From NCBI RefSeq assembly GCF_007971225.1, contig NZ_CP042435.1:5459501-5523500 (forward strand): 64,000 nt of DNA, given 5' to 3'. The notes beneath the pieces are model-generated. The model was not told where the DNA came from, searched no databases, and saw only the letters and a list, made by a program, of their open reading frames with translations. Source of the DNA: Panacibacter ginsenosidivorans (GTDB lineage: Bacteria > Bacteroidota > Bacteroidia > Chitinophagales > Chitinophagaceae). The translations under genes were made by a program, and so were the position numbers. Below, piece by piece: positions 54,887-62,836 of the stretch. Each line of letters begins with the position of its first letter. The first letter of the stretch is position 1.

Positions 54887-57298
54887 TTACTCCTTATTTT
54901 GTTTGGTGAGGTTCATTTTCCATGCTGCAACATTGCTTGCGCCAAATGTTACCAGTAAAATACTAAGGCTGCTTGCGGGCATAAGAATAGCAGCGATCAT
55001 AGGAGAGAGGTTGCCCTGTACGGCAAAATATATTCCTATAATATTATACAGTATCGAGATTGCGAAACTTGCCAGCACTATTTTTTTATTGATCTTGCAT
55101 AATTGAATAAACTTATACAGCTTTGGTAATTCGTCTGCTTCGAGAATCGCATCGCTGGCCGGTGTAAAATTGTTGCTGTGATCACTAATAGCAATTCCAA
55201 CATCTGCCTGTTTCAATGCGCCTGCATCATTTAATCCATCGCCAAGCATCATTACTTTCTTAACCGCTCTTTGTAATTTTTTTATTTTCTCCAGCTTATC
55301 ATCCGGGCCTTGCTGAAAGGAAAGTTCAGTCTCACTGCCAAATATTTTGTTGAGCGCAGCTCTTTCACTGTCATTATCGCCACTTAAAACAGAAAGGCCA
55401 TATTTATTTTTAAGTTTTGTGATAAGGGATGGAATGTTATTGCGGTAATGATTTCTGAAAATAAATTTCCCCATCACTTTTTCTTTTACGGAAACATATA
55501 CTGCGGAGCTTTCATTGTTAGTATTATCCCCCGTTACAAATTTTCGTGAGCCAACGGAAATCAAATCTCCATCCACAATGCCTTCAATGCCATAACCGGG
55601 TATTTCAGAAAAATCTTTTAAAGGCATTTTTGATGGGCTATTCAAATAAGAAAACACTGCTTTACTCATAGGGTGCGTGGATTGTGCGGCCAGCGTTGCG
55701 ATCTTATTTTTCAAACGGCCGGAAAGGTATTCGCCTTTGTAGTCGATATCTGCACCAGCGCCGGTTGTAAGCGTTCCTGTTTTGTCAAAAACAATATGCT
55801 CAACATTGGCTATTTCTTCTATTACCTGTGCATTGCGCAGATAAAATTTATTGCGGCCAAGAATGCGTAAAATATTTCCGTTGGTAAAAGTGTTGCTTAA
55901 TAAAAGTGCACATGGGCAGGCAATAATAAGCACAGCAGTAACTGCAGGCCATATTTTTGAGACGTCATTAAAATACCAGAATATTGCGGTAGCCAATGCT
56001 ATAGAGAAAACGATCCAGGTGAAATACCTGCTTAGCAAATGCACGAATGATAACTGCTTTGTATTCTTGTCTTCCTTTATCTCATCGCGGTTCCAGAGTT
56101 TTGTGAGGTAGCTTTGCGCCACTTCTTTTATTACCAGTATTTCAATATTTGCGCCGGTTTGTTTTCCCCCGGCATAAACAATTTCACCCATTTCTTTTTG
56201 TATGGGTAAACTTTCGCCTGTTACAAAACTGTAATCAATAAATGCACGGCCGCGGGTTAGTATGCCATCTGCCGGAATCAATTCTTCATTATGAATTAGC
56301 AGGGTGTCATTTAGTTTTATATCGGGCAATGCAACTGTCTCTTCCATAGCAAGTACAAGTTTGGTAACGGCTATGGGAAAATAAGATGTATAATCTCTTT
56401 CAAAACTTAATTGCTCATAAGTTTTATCCTGCAATATCCTGCCAATCAGCATAAAAAAAACAATGCCGGACATACTATCAAAGTAGCCACTTCCTGTGTT
56501 GGTAAATACTTCATACAGGCTTCTGCCAAAAGTTACCCAAACTGCCAGCACTATTGGGGCATCTATGTTTAAGAATTTATGGCGCAAGCTCTTCCAGGCG
56601 CTGATATAAAATTCTGACGCACTATAAAAGAAAACAGGTAAACTTAAGATCACATTAAGAATGCGGAATAAACTAAGCAGATCCTGTTCTTTAGCATCGA
56701 TACCCAGGTACTCAGGAAAACTTAATAACATAATATTGGCGAAGCAAAAACCCGCTACACCAAGTTTATAAATTTTTGACCTGTTCAAGCCAGGTTTGGC
56801 CTTCTTCATATCATTGAAGCTTATATACGGCTCGTATCCGATACTCGTAAGTAGTTCTGCTACCTGTTTTAAAGAAATGCCTGTATGGTTGAATATTATA
56901 CTTACTTCTTTTTTTACAAAATTTACTTTACTGCTTATAATATGTTCATTAAGCCGGTGTAGATTCTCTAATAACCACAGGCAACTGCTGCAATGTATTT
57001 GGGGCAGGTAAAAGGTAACGTGGGATTGGGTTTTATCGGTATAATCAAGAAGAGAGCGCTGTATCTTTTCATCATTAAGAAAATTGAATTTATCTTTTCG
57101 TACAACTACCTTTCTGTTACTACCGGGATTTTTTGAAATGGAATAATAATCACACAGGCCATTTGTGTTTAATATGCCGTATACCATTTTGCAACCTTCA
57201 CAGCAAAAATTTTTTCCGTAAGCAACCAGTGGATTTTTACCACAATCTTCCCCACAATGATAACAGGTTGTTTGTTGATGAATAGTCTGTTGGTCCAT
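54887..57298 (-). CDS. ccoI: Copper P1B-type ATPase for cbb3 oxidase (CcoI)
   Basis: A heavy-metal P-type ATPase of about 803 residues. The start at 57298 (MDQQTIHQQTTCYHCGEDC) is chosen over 57385 because the frame's extra 29 residues overlap the promoter and hemN upstream region. CxxC motifs occur near the N terminus and in IHCSSCLWLLENLH (near 105). The TM6 motif CPCALLLSN (near 463), DKTGTLT (near 506) and MLGDGLNDAGAL follow. An N-terminal Cys-rich domain (CYHCGEDC, CCEGCKMVY) is typical of CcoI. It exports copper for the oxidase. It is followed by a repeat element and then ccoS. Confidence 0.93.
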   Translation of the reverse strand: MDQQTIHQQTTCYHCGEDCGKNPLVAYGKNFCCEGCKMVYGILNTNGLCDYYSISKNPGSNRKVVVRKDKFNFLNDEKIQRSLLDYTDKTQSHVTFYLPQIHCSSCLWLLENLHRLNEHIISSKVNFVKKEVSIIFNHTGISLKQVAELLTSIGYEPYISFNDMKKAKPGLNRSKIYKLGVAGFCFANIMLLSFPEYLGIDAKEQDLLSLFRILNVILSLPVFFYSASEFYISAWKSLRHKFLNIDAPIVLAVWVTFGRSLYEVFTNTGSGYFDSMSGIVFFMLIGRILQDKTYEQLSFERDYTSYFPIAVTKLVLAMEETVALPDIKLNDTLLIHNEELIPADGILTRGRAFIDYSFVTGESLPIQKEMGEIVYAGGKQTGANIEILVIKEVAQSYLTKLWNRDEIKEDKNTKQLSFVHLLSRYFTWIVFSIALATAIFWYFNDVSKIWPAVTAVLIIACPCALLLSNTFTNGNILRILGRNKFYLRNAQVIEEIANVEHIVFDKTGTLTTGAGADIDYKGEYLSGRLKNKIATLAAQSTHPMSKAVFSYLNSPSKMPLKDFSEIPGYGIEGIVDGDLISVGSRKFVTGDNTNNESSAVYVSVKEKVMGKFIFRNHYRNNIPSLITKLKNKYGLSVLSGDNDSERAALNKIFGSETELSFQQGPDDKLEKIKKLQRAVKKVMMLGDGLNDAGALKQADVGIAISDHSNNFTPASDAILEADELPKLYKFIQLCKINKKIVLASFAISILYNIIGIYFAVQGNLSPMIAAILMPASSLSILLVTFGASNVAAWKMNLTKQNKE

Positions 57299-57319
57299 GT
57301 TGATTTTATGTAAACGCTG

Positions 57320-57327
57320 CAAAGCTA
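57320..57327 (-). promoter_or_regulatory. ccoI: -7 box of ccoI
   Basis: On the minus strand TAGCTTTG matches TAnnTTTG, 21 bp before the chosen ccoI ATG. Confidence 0.55.
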
Positions 57328-57349
57328 TCCTCAATGAACGCCTGCGTTG

Positions 57350-57363
57350 CTGATGCGTCTCAA
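57350..57363 (-). promoter_or_regulatory. FNR/FixK-type box of ccoI
   Basis: On the minus strand TTGAGACGCATCAG matches TTGA-N6-TCA with one outer mismatch. Its centre is 33.0 bp from the ccoI -7 box centre, the same spacing as at ccoS. Confidence 0.55.
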
Positions 57364-57402
57364 CTATAAACATGATCATGGTCATGTAACCCAGGAAAGA
57401 GG

Positions 57403-57416
57403 CTGACCAGAATCAT
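57403..57416 (+). promoter_or_regulatory. FNR/FixK-like box of hemN
   Basis: CTGACCAGAATCAT contains TGA-N6-TCA with both outer bases changed. It is 33.0 bp (centre to centre) from TATTTTCG at 57439-57446, a one-mismatch -7 box. Using that box would make hemN nearly leaderless, which weakens the case. Confidence 0.38.
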
Positions 57417-57450
57417 ATTGTTTGGCAGAAAGCATTTCTATTTTCGTACG

Positions 57451-58827
57451 ATGAAAAATGATTTTGATGTACCTGCTGCATTGATAAGGAAATATAACCA
57501 GCCTGTTCCCAGGTATACAAGCTATCCAACTGTTCCTTCGTGGAAGGAAACAATAGACACAGGAGAGTGGAAAAATATTATTCAAACAAAATTTGCAGCA
57601 GCGAACGGTCAGGGTATCAGCCTTTACCTGCATCTTCCTTTTTGTGAAAGTCTTTGCACCTATTGCGGTTGTAACAAAAAAATTACAACTAATCACAGCG
57701 TAGAAGAAAGATATATTGCTGCGTTAGAAAAGGAATGGGAACTTTACAGGGAGCTGATGCAACAGGCGCCGGTAATAAGAGAATTACATCTCGGAGGAGG
57801 CACACCCACATTTTTTTCTGCCACCAACCTGGAAAGAATACTTCAACTAGTTCTAAAAGATACCATCGTTCATCCCTTGCATGAGTTTAGCATAGAAGGC
57901 CACCCTAATAATACAACCATTGAACAATTAGAAACTTTATATAAACTAGGTTTCAGGCGCATTAGCTATGGCGTGCAGGATAATGACCCAACTGTGCAAA
58001 AGATCATAAACCGCATTCAGCCGTTTGAACATGTAAAATCGGCAACTGAAAATGCAAGAGCAACTGGGTTTACTTCTGTGAATTTTGATCTTATCTATGG
58101 CTTGCCTTTTCAAACAAAAGATAGTATAAAGAAAACAATAGAACAGGTAATAACATTAATGCCCGATCGTATTGCTTTTTACAGTTATGCACACGTGCCC
58201 TGGACAAGTAAAGCACAACGCCTCTTTGATGAAACAGACCTTCCATCTGCTGAAGATAAAATAGGATTATACCTGACCGGCAAGCAACTATTACTTGAAA
58301 ATGGTTATGCAGATATAGGTATGGATCATTTTGCTTTACCGCATGATGCATTGTATAAAGCACGTATAGACGGAAGTTTACACAGGAATTTTATGGGTTA
58401 TACCACGCAACATACCAGCGTGCTGCTGGGCCTTGGTGTATCAGCTATAAGTGATGCAGGCACTGCGTTTGCCCAGAATGATAAAACATTAAGCGGCTAC
58501 TACACTGCTCTTGAAGAGTATAAATTGCCTATAAAAAAAGGTTACATACTTAATCAGGAAGACCTGCTTTTCAGGAAAAATATAAAAGATATAAGCTGTA
58601 TCGGTAAAACAACTTTCGCAGAAGAGCAGTTGCCTTTGCTGAAAGAATACAGTTTTTCTCAGCTATCATTACTGGCGGAGGATGGACTTGTTCAGTTTGA
58701 TTCAGATGGTTGCGTGTTAACTGAGAAGGGACATTATTTTATAAGGAATATTTGCAGTGCGTTTGATTTGCATCTGCAGCGAAATAAAATTGAAAATGAA
58801 AAACTTTTATTTAGCAAAGCTATATGA
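57451..58827 (+). CDS. hemN: Oxygen-independent coproporphyrinogen III oxidase (HemN)
   Basis: A radical-SAM enzyme of about 458 residues acting in haem synthesis without oxygen. The start at 57451 is chosen because MKNDFDVPAALIRKYNQPVPRYTSYPT matches the family N terminus; the frame is open from 57418. The Fe-S motif is HLPFCESLCTYCGCNKKI (near residue 60-70), followed by LHLGGGTPTFFSATNLERIL and RRISYGVQDNDPTVQKIINR. VPWTSKAQRLF and IGMDHFALPHDALYKA are further HemN blocks. It is divergent from ccoI and supplies haem for low-oxygen respiration. Confidence 0.94.
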   Translation: MKNDFDVPAALIRKYNQPVPRYTSYPTVPSWKETIDTGEWKNIIQTKFAAANGQGISLYLHLPFCESLCTYCGCNKKITTNHSVEERYIAALEKEWELYRELMQQAPVIRELHLGGGTPTFFSATNLERILQLVLKDTIVHPLHEFSIEGHPNNTTIEQLETLYKLGFRRISYGVQDNDPTVQKIINRIQPFEHVKSATENARATGFTSVNFDLIYGLPFQTKDSIKKTIEQVITLMPDRIAFYSYAHVPWTSKAQRLFDETDLPSAEDKIGLYLTGKQLLLENGYADIGMDHFALPHDALYKARIDGSLHRNFMGYTTQHTSVLLGLGVSAISDAGTAFAQNDKTLSGYYTALEEYKLPIKKGYILNQEDLLFRKNIKDISCIGKTTFAEEQLPLLKEYSFSQLSLLAEDGLVQFDSDGCVLTEKGHYFIRNICSAFDLHLQRNKIENEKLLFSKAI

Positions 58828-58847
58828 TCTGCAGGCTTTTTTCTTTG

Positions 58848-58861
58848 CTGATCACAATCAT
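58848..58861 (+). promoter_or_regulatory. FNR-like box upstream of the 133-residue protein gene
   Basis: CTGATCACAATCAT contains the complete core TGAT-N4-ATCA of an FNR box. Its centre is 55 bp from the -7 box at 58906, two helical turns further than at ccoS, near the class I position. Confidence 0.4.
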
Positions 58862-58905
58862 AACGGCAGGTGATGCAGGCTAATTATTTAGCCTTTACAA
58901 CATTA

Positions 58906-58913
58906 TAGCTTTG
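58906..58913 (+). promoter_or_regulatory. -7 box of the 133-residue protein gene
   Basis: TAGCTTTG matches TAnnTTTG, 70 bp before the ATG at 58984. No -33 TTTG is seen. Confidence 0.45.
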
Positions 58914-58983
58914 TAAAATCAGTAACCATACAGAGCGACTTAAAGCATAAAAATTACAAAGACAAGCGTAACTATTTTCAAAA

Positions 58984-59385
58984 ATGACAAACCAGGCCAG
59001 GGAAATATTAATCACAGAAGACACACTGGTATCAGACATACAGGAAATTTTTAGCAGTTTTTATCCCTTTCTGAAAATAGAATTCTCAAAACTGCAAAGC
59101 AATAGTCAAAGCTTGCAAAAATCCAGGAAGGTTTTACCTCAGGACAGTATAAAAAATATAACCAATGCAATGATGCCAGTAAAACTTAGAATAGAAAACA
59201 AACGCACCATTGCACAGGTTGAAGATGATTGCATACAACAGTTGGGTTTACTTGTGCAGATATCACGAAAATCCGGAAATGTGTGGAATACGATTTCGCT
59301 CACAGAAAACTGGACACTGGAAGAGCAGAACAATGCAGGAAAATTTATCAGTTCTGAAATGAAACTTCCGCCGGTGAAAGAATAA
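58984..59385 (+). CDS. Conserved-looking protein of unknown function
   Basis: I do not recognise a family. The 133-residue soluble protein has an N-terminal helical region with DTLVSDIQEIFSSFYPFLKIEF and a C-terminal block LLVQISRKSGNVWNTISLTENWTLEEQNNAGKFISSEM. It looks like a small sensor or ligand-binding fold (the second half resembles a beta-meander, then a helix). Position between hemN and the oxygen-sensor kinase, and an FNR-like box upstream, suggest a role in low-oxygen metabolism, but this is inference. Confidence 0.65.
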   Translation: MTNQAREILITEDTLVSDIQEIFSSFYPFLKIEFSKLQSNSQSLQKSRKVLPQDSIKNITNAMMPVKLRIENKRTIAQVEDDCIQQLGLLVQISRKSGNVWNTISLTENWTLEEQNNAGKFISSEMKLPPVKE

Positions 59386-59423
59386 TTTTTTTTGTGTCCA
59401 GCAACAACGGTCACTTCAGCATC

Positions 59424-59543
59424 GCTGTGTCACTCACTTGTACATTTCAGCTTCGGGCGGCGAGCTTTGAGCTTCGGGTCTTTCACTCGTGGCTCGCAGC
59501 TAAAAGCTCACAGCTATTTTACAGTACAAGTGTGCGACGCAAC
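59424..59543 (+). repeat. Intergenic repeat, A/B inverted pair with conserved loop
   Basis: A arm GCTGTGTCACTCACTTGTAC (59424-59443) and B arm GTACAAGTGTGCGACGCAAC (59524-59543), followed by GATGCCAT. The loop contains CTTCGGGCGGCGAGCTTTGA and AGCTAAAAGCTCACAGC, shared with 49095, 19800 and (reversed) 31415. Confidence 0.89.
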
Positions 59544-59647
59544 GAAGATGCCATAAAATGCTGTAGCTGACTTACAATATATCTACAGTATTAACTGAAA
59601 CTAAAATAATAGATACTTCAGTTAAAACAAAGCCGGGTACCTAAAAA

Positions 59648-60703
59648 TTAATAAGGCAGGTTCCTCAATTTTTTTTCATCTGTAATGATTACTTTACCAT
59701 GTTGAATATCTATCAGCTTTTCATCTTTAAAATCTCCAAGCGTTCTTATCAGTGATTCTGTAGCTATGCCAACTGATTGTGCCATGTGTTCGCGGGAAAG
59801 ATTGAGTATTGGATTTTCTTCCTGCTCTGTGCGGTATTTTTCCAATAACTGTATAAGGCCGAACGCAACTTTTTTTCTTAATGAATTATAAGCAAGGTTT
59901 AGCAGGCTTTCTTCTTTCTCGGCTATATTCTGTGTAATGATCTTTATAAATGTTTGTGCTATCTGCATATCGCCTGATATGAGTTGAAGAAAATCTTCAC
60001 GTGGTATAAGCATTAACTGTGCATCTTCCAGTATTTGCGCTTCTTCTTTATAGCTTGTATTTTCCATTACAGGTGTGTAGCCAAAGAAATCTCCCGGCCC
60101 GTATATGCCCGTGATAAATTCTTTTCCATCATCATTGCACCTTGCTGTTTTTACCTTGCCTGATATAATATGGTACACAGCACGGGGGCGCTGCCCTTCT
60201 TTATAAAGTGAGTATTTTTTACTGTAAGCGTTTACTTCGCGTTCATCTGATACAAGTTTAACCTTACCGGTTTTCTGAACATCTGCAAGAAAATCATTTA
60301 CTGCTCCCGGGCCTTCATAACGGTTTTTTACCAATGAAGCCTTTTTTAGTCTTGCTTCTATTGCATTTAATAATTCAATGCCATCAAATGGCTTTGTTAT
60401 ATAATCATCGGCGCCCATTTCCATACCTTTTCGCAGATCTGTTTTTTCTGATTTTGCTGTTAAGAAAATAAAAGGAATGGCAGATGTCTCTTTGTGCTTA
60501 CTTAACAGGTGAAGCACGCCATAGCCATCCAGCACCGGCATCATAATATCGCATACGATGAGGTCTGGTAATTCTTTCAAAGCAATTTCTACGCCCTGTT
60601 TTCCATTCTCCGCAGTAAGGACTTTATAATTGGAAAGTGCCACGATCTCTGCGGTATTTTCCCTTACTTCCATGTTGTCTTCTATGATCAGAATTGTTTT
60701 CAT
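59648..60703 (-). CDS. Receiver-Crp/Fnr hybrid response regulator (FixJ+FixK-like)
   Basis: A 351-residue fusion. The receiver (residues 1-120) has the phospho-acceptor Asp52 in LIVCDIMMP, Thr82 and Lys104 in YITKPFDG. A cyclic-nucleotide-binding-like domain (about 160-250) contains AVYHIISGKVKTARCNDDGKEFITGIYGPGDFFGY. The winged helix has SREHMAQSVGIATESLIRTLGDFKDEKLI with Glu316 and Arg320 at the two positions that contact TGA in Fnr; the intervening Ser is Ile319. No Fe-S Cys cluster is present, so it depends on phosphorylation or a ligand. It follows the FixL-like kinase gene by 15 bp and probably controls ccoS, ccoI and hemN. Confidence 0.92.
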   Translation of the reverse strand: MKTILIIEDNMEVRENTAEIVALSNYKVLTAENGKQGVEIALKELPDLIVCDIMMPVLDGYGVLHLLSKHKETSAIPFIFLTAKSEKTDLRKGMEMGADDYITKPFDGIELLNAIEARLKKASLVKNRYEGPGAVNDFLADVQKTGKVKLVSDEREVNAYSKKYSLYKEGQRPRAVYHIISGKVKTARCNDDGKEFITGIYGPGDFFGYTPVMENTSYKEEAQILEDAQLMLIPREDFLQLISGDMQIAQTFIKIITQNIAEKEESLLNLAYNSLRKKVAFGLIQLLEKYRTEQEENPILNLSREHMAQSVGIATESLIRTLGDFKDEKLIDIQHGKVIITDEKKLRNLPY

Positions 60704-60718
60704 GCCTTCAGTTGAAAA

Positions 60719-61993
60719 TTAATTTTGTGGAATATAAATGGTGAATACTGAACCTTCTTCAAGTTTGCTTTTAATTTCAATTCTTCCATTCATCAGCTCA
60801 AGATATTTGGCTACTATATGCAATCCAAGCCCTGTGCCCTGTATGTTTGCTGCATTTTTTGCCCTGAAGAAACGTTCAAACAAATGCTCCTGGTCTTCCT
60901 GTGAAATACCAATGCCATTATCCCTGATGGCAATAATAAGATCCACATCTGATAGATCGCAGGAGATATTAATGCTTGAGTGTTCCTGTGTAAATTTAAT
61001 TGCATTTGATACCAGGTTGATGAGAATATTTTTTAAAAGCTGCTTGTCAACCAATACATCGTTATAAATAGAATCGTTAAGCTGAATGTGCTGGCCGGTT
61101 TTTAGCATACCATCCATTTCCTGTATTACGTTCCGGATTATTTCAATTACGGTTACAGCCTCTGTTTTTTCCATCTGCACTTTTACCCTGCCTTCTTCGA
61201 GTTTACCCAGCGAAAGAAAATCTTCCAGAATACTTTTCATACCGCCTACTGCAGCTTTGATGCGAAGTATATGTTTGTTTATTTTTTCATCGGGTAGTTG
61301 TTCGGTATATTTTTCAAGCAGGTAAGCCGAGGAAAGAATAGTACTTAAAGGAGTTCTGAACTCATGAGAAGCCATGGTTACAAATCTTGATTTCAATTCG
61401 CTCAACTCTTTTTCATTTTCATAAGCTTCGCTAAGTTCTTCTTTTGATTTTTCAAGCTCTACCAATGCTTCCCGCAGCATTTTTGTGCGATCGTCTATTT
61501 TTTGTTCCAGTTCGCTATTCATTTCCCTGATCTCTGTAGTTACTCTTTCCAGCTCTTTCTTTTGATCCAATACAAGACTTTCCTGCTTCTTGCGAACGGT
61601 TATATCAATTACAAAAGCAATTACAAAAGTTTCGTTCCCTATTTTGTAATGACTAAGACTTACTTCCACGGGGAAAGTACCGCCATTCTTATTGGTTGCA
61701 TAAAGATCCCTGCCATGGCCCATTACTCTTGGCTCAGGATGTTCATAATACTGGTGGCGATAATTTACATGCCGCGAATGTATTGCCTGTGGTAAGAGTA
61801 CTTCAACTCTTTTCCCTACTATCTCTTCTTTCGTGTAGCCAAACTGGTTCTCTGCAAACTTATTAAAGTTAAGAATCTCACCGTTATGGTTCGTTACAAC
61901 AATACCAATGGAAGCAAAATTAAAAAGTGCTTCCAGCTGCTGACTGCCGTCAACAGAAATTGAAACAATTTGCTTGTCGTTATTATCCTTCAT
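60719..61993 (-). CDS. FixL-like PAS sensor histidine kinase
   Basis: A soluble 424-residue kinase. The PAS domain (about 17-135) keeps His75 in SRHVNYRH and Arg95 in MGHGRD, 20 residues apart like haem ligand His200 and distal Arg220 of Bradyrhizobium FixL, with Tyr78 at the Tyr203 position. Then come a coiled coil (about 135-205) and HisKA with MASHEFRTPLSTILSSAYLL (near 210). The ATPase domain has N box LINLVSNAIKFT, G1 IRDNGIGIS and G2 GTGLGLHIV. It should sense oxygen (or NO/CO) through haem and phosphorylate the receiver-Crp protein 15 bp downstream. Confidence 0.9.
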   Translation of the reverse strand: MKDNNDKQIVSISVDGSQQLEALFNFASIGIVVTNHNGEILNFNKFAENQFGYTKEEIVGKRVEVLLPQAIHSRHVNYRHQYYEHPEPRVMGHGRDLYATNKNGGTFPVEVSLSHYKIGNETFVIAFVIDITVRKKQESLVLDQKKELERVTTEIREMNSELEQKIDDRTKMLREALVELEKSKEELSEAYENEKELSELKSRFVTMASHEFRTPLSTILSSAYLLEKYTEQLPDEKINKHILRIKAAVGGMKSILEDFLSLGKLEEGRVKVQMEKTEAVTVIEIIRNVIQEMDGMLKTGQHIQLNDSIYNDVLVDKQLLKNILINLVSNAIKFTQEHSSINISCDLSDVDLIIAIRDNGIGISQEDQEHLFERFFRAKNAANIQGTGLGLHIVAKYLELMNGRIEIKSKLEEGSVFTIYIPQN

Positions 61994-62017
61994 ACTGATT
62001 CATTCCCTTGTTATTTA

Positions 62018-62025
62018 CAAATATA
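62018..62025 (-). promoter_or_regulatory. -7 box of the FixL-like kinase operon
   Basis: On the minus strand TATATTTG matches TAnnTTTG, 24 bp before the kinase ATG. TTTA is present 21 bp upstream as a weak -33 element. No FNR box accompanies it. Confidence 0.55.
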
Positions 62026-62087
62026 ATTTACAGGGAAATTACAGCATAAACGGCAGAATAATTCATGTGAGTTTATGAAGCAGGGAA

Positions 62088-62492
62088 CTATGTTTTATTT
62101 ATCTGTTGTATCGGGCTGTTTTCGTGTAATATCTTCAATTGCATAACTGTGGCTATACTTATAGCTCTTTGCTTGGCAAGCTCAGCTTTGTCGCCTTCGA
62201 AAAGCCGGTCAACGGTAGATGTAAATAATTTTATCCACTGCTCAAAATGATCTGTAGTAAAATGCACTATGCTATGCATCTTAACATGCGCCGTCATTGG
62301 GTTGCCATTATAAGAGCCGGTAAAAAATATTACATTCTCCCAGAAATTATACATCACCGGTAAATGTTTTTCCCAATTTACTTTAGCAATATCATTAAAT
62401 ATATAGCCAATGGTTTTATCTGCTTTCACTTTATCATAAAAGCTGTTTATCAAAAGTTTTATATCCTCAATATTTTCAATGTCTTTTTTCAT
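62088..62492 (-). CDS. Group III truncated haemoglobin
   Basis: A 134-residue globin. EDIKLLINSFYDKVKADKTIGYIFNDIAKVNWEKHLPVMYNFWENVIFFTGSY is the typical group III truncated-globin N-terminal part, with FWENVIFFTG around the haem pocket. HFTTDHFEQWIKLFTSTVDRLFEG contains the proximal-side region with His, and the E-helix region carries NPMTAHVKMH. Such globins bind oxygen, NO or other ligands; no function is fixed for group III. It starts 5 bp after the cupin stop, so both are co-transcribed. It fits the low-oxygen block. Confidence 0.9.
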   Translation of the reverse strand: MKKDIENIEDIKLLINSFYDKVKADKTIGYIFNDIAKVNWEKHLPVMYNFWENVIFFTGSYNGNPMTAHVKMHSIVHFTTDHFEQWIKLFTSTVDRLFEGDKAELAKQRAISIATVMQLKILHENSPIQQINKT

Positions 62493-62497
62493 AGCAT

Positions 62498-62788
62498 TTA
62501 TTTTACAAGTAAGAAAGAAGTATCCGTTAATGCCTGCACTGCATGTTTCTCTCCCGCCCTAAAGGTAAAGCTGTCACCCTTTTTCAACAGGTATTCTTTT
62601 TCTACCAGCAAAAATAATATGTCTCCATCTAATACCAGTAAGAATGCATCTGTGGGAGAGGTGTGTGTTTTTAATAATTCGCCTTCTTTCATTTGCAGCA
62701 GTAAAACATGGAAACGTTCATTTTTATACAATTGCTTTTTACTAATGCTATCATGTATTGCCTGCTGGTAAATATTTTCTACTTTCAT
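62498..62788 (-). CDS. Cupin domain protein
   Basis: A 96-residue single-cupin protein. The start at 62788 (MKVENIYQQAIHDS) is preferred; the frame is open to 62848. HVLLLQMKEGELLKTHTSPTDAFLLVLDGDILFLL and LLKKGDSFTFRAGEKHAVQALTDTSFLLV give the two cupin motifs, with His in KTHTS and EKHAV for a metal site. Small cupins next to truncated globins occur elsewhere, but the reaction is unknown. It is the first gene before the haemoglobin on the minus strand. Confidence 0.85.
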   Translation of the reverse strand: MKVENIYQQAIHDSISKKQLYKNERFHVLLLQMKEGELLKTHTSPTDAFLLVLDGDILFLLVEKEYLLKKGDSFTFRAGEKHAVQALTDTSFLLVK

Positions 62789-62836
62789 AATAATAATTTT
62801 TTTTGAGCCATGCTTTAGTAATGCTATGATACTTTC

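Noticed and set aside
57361-57380. CATGATCATGGTCATG as an operator between ccoI and hemN
   Set aside because: A symmetric look is produced by overlapping ATCATG units; it does not match the TGA-N6-TCA pattern and has no -7 box at the expected distance.
62018-62061. FNR-type box at the FixL-like kinase promoter
   Set aside because: The position 33 bp upstream of the -7 box reads AAACGGCAGAATAA with no TGA or TCA half-site, so autoregulation through this site is not supported.
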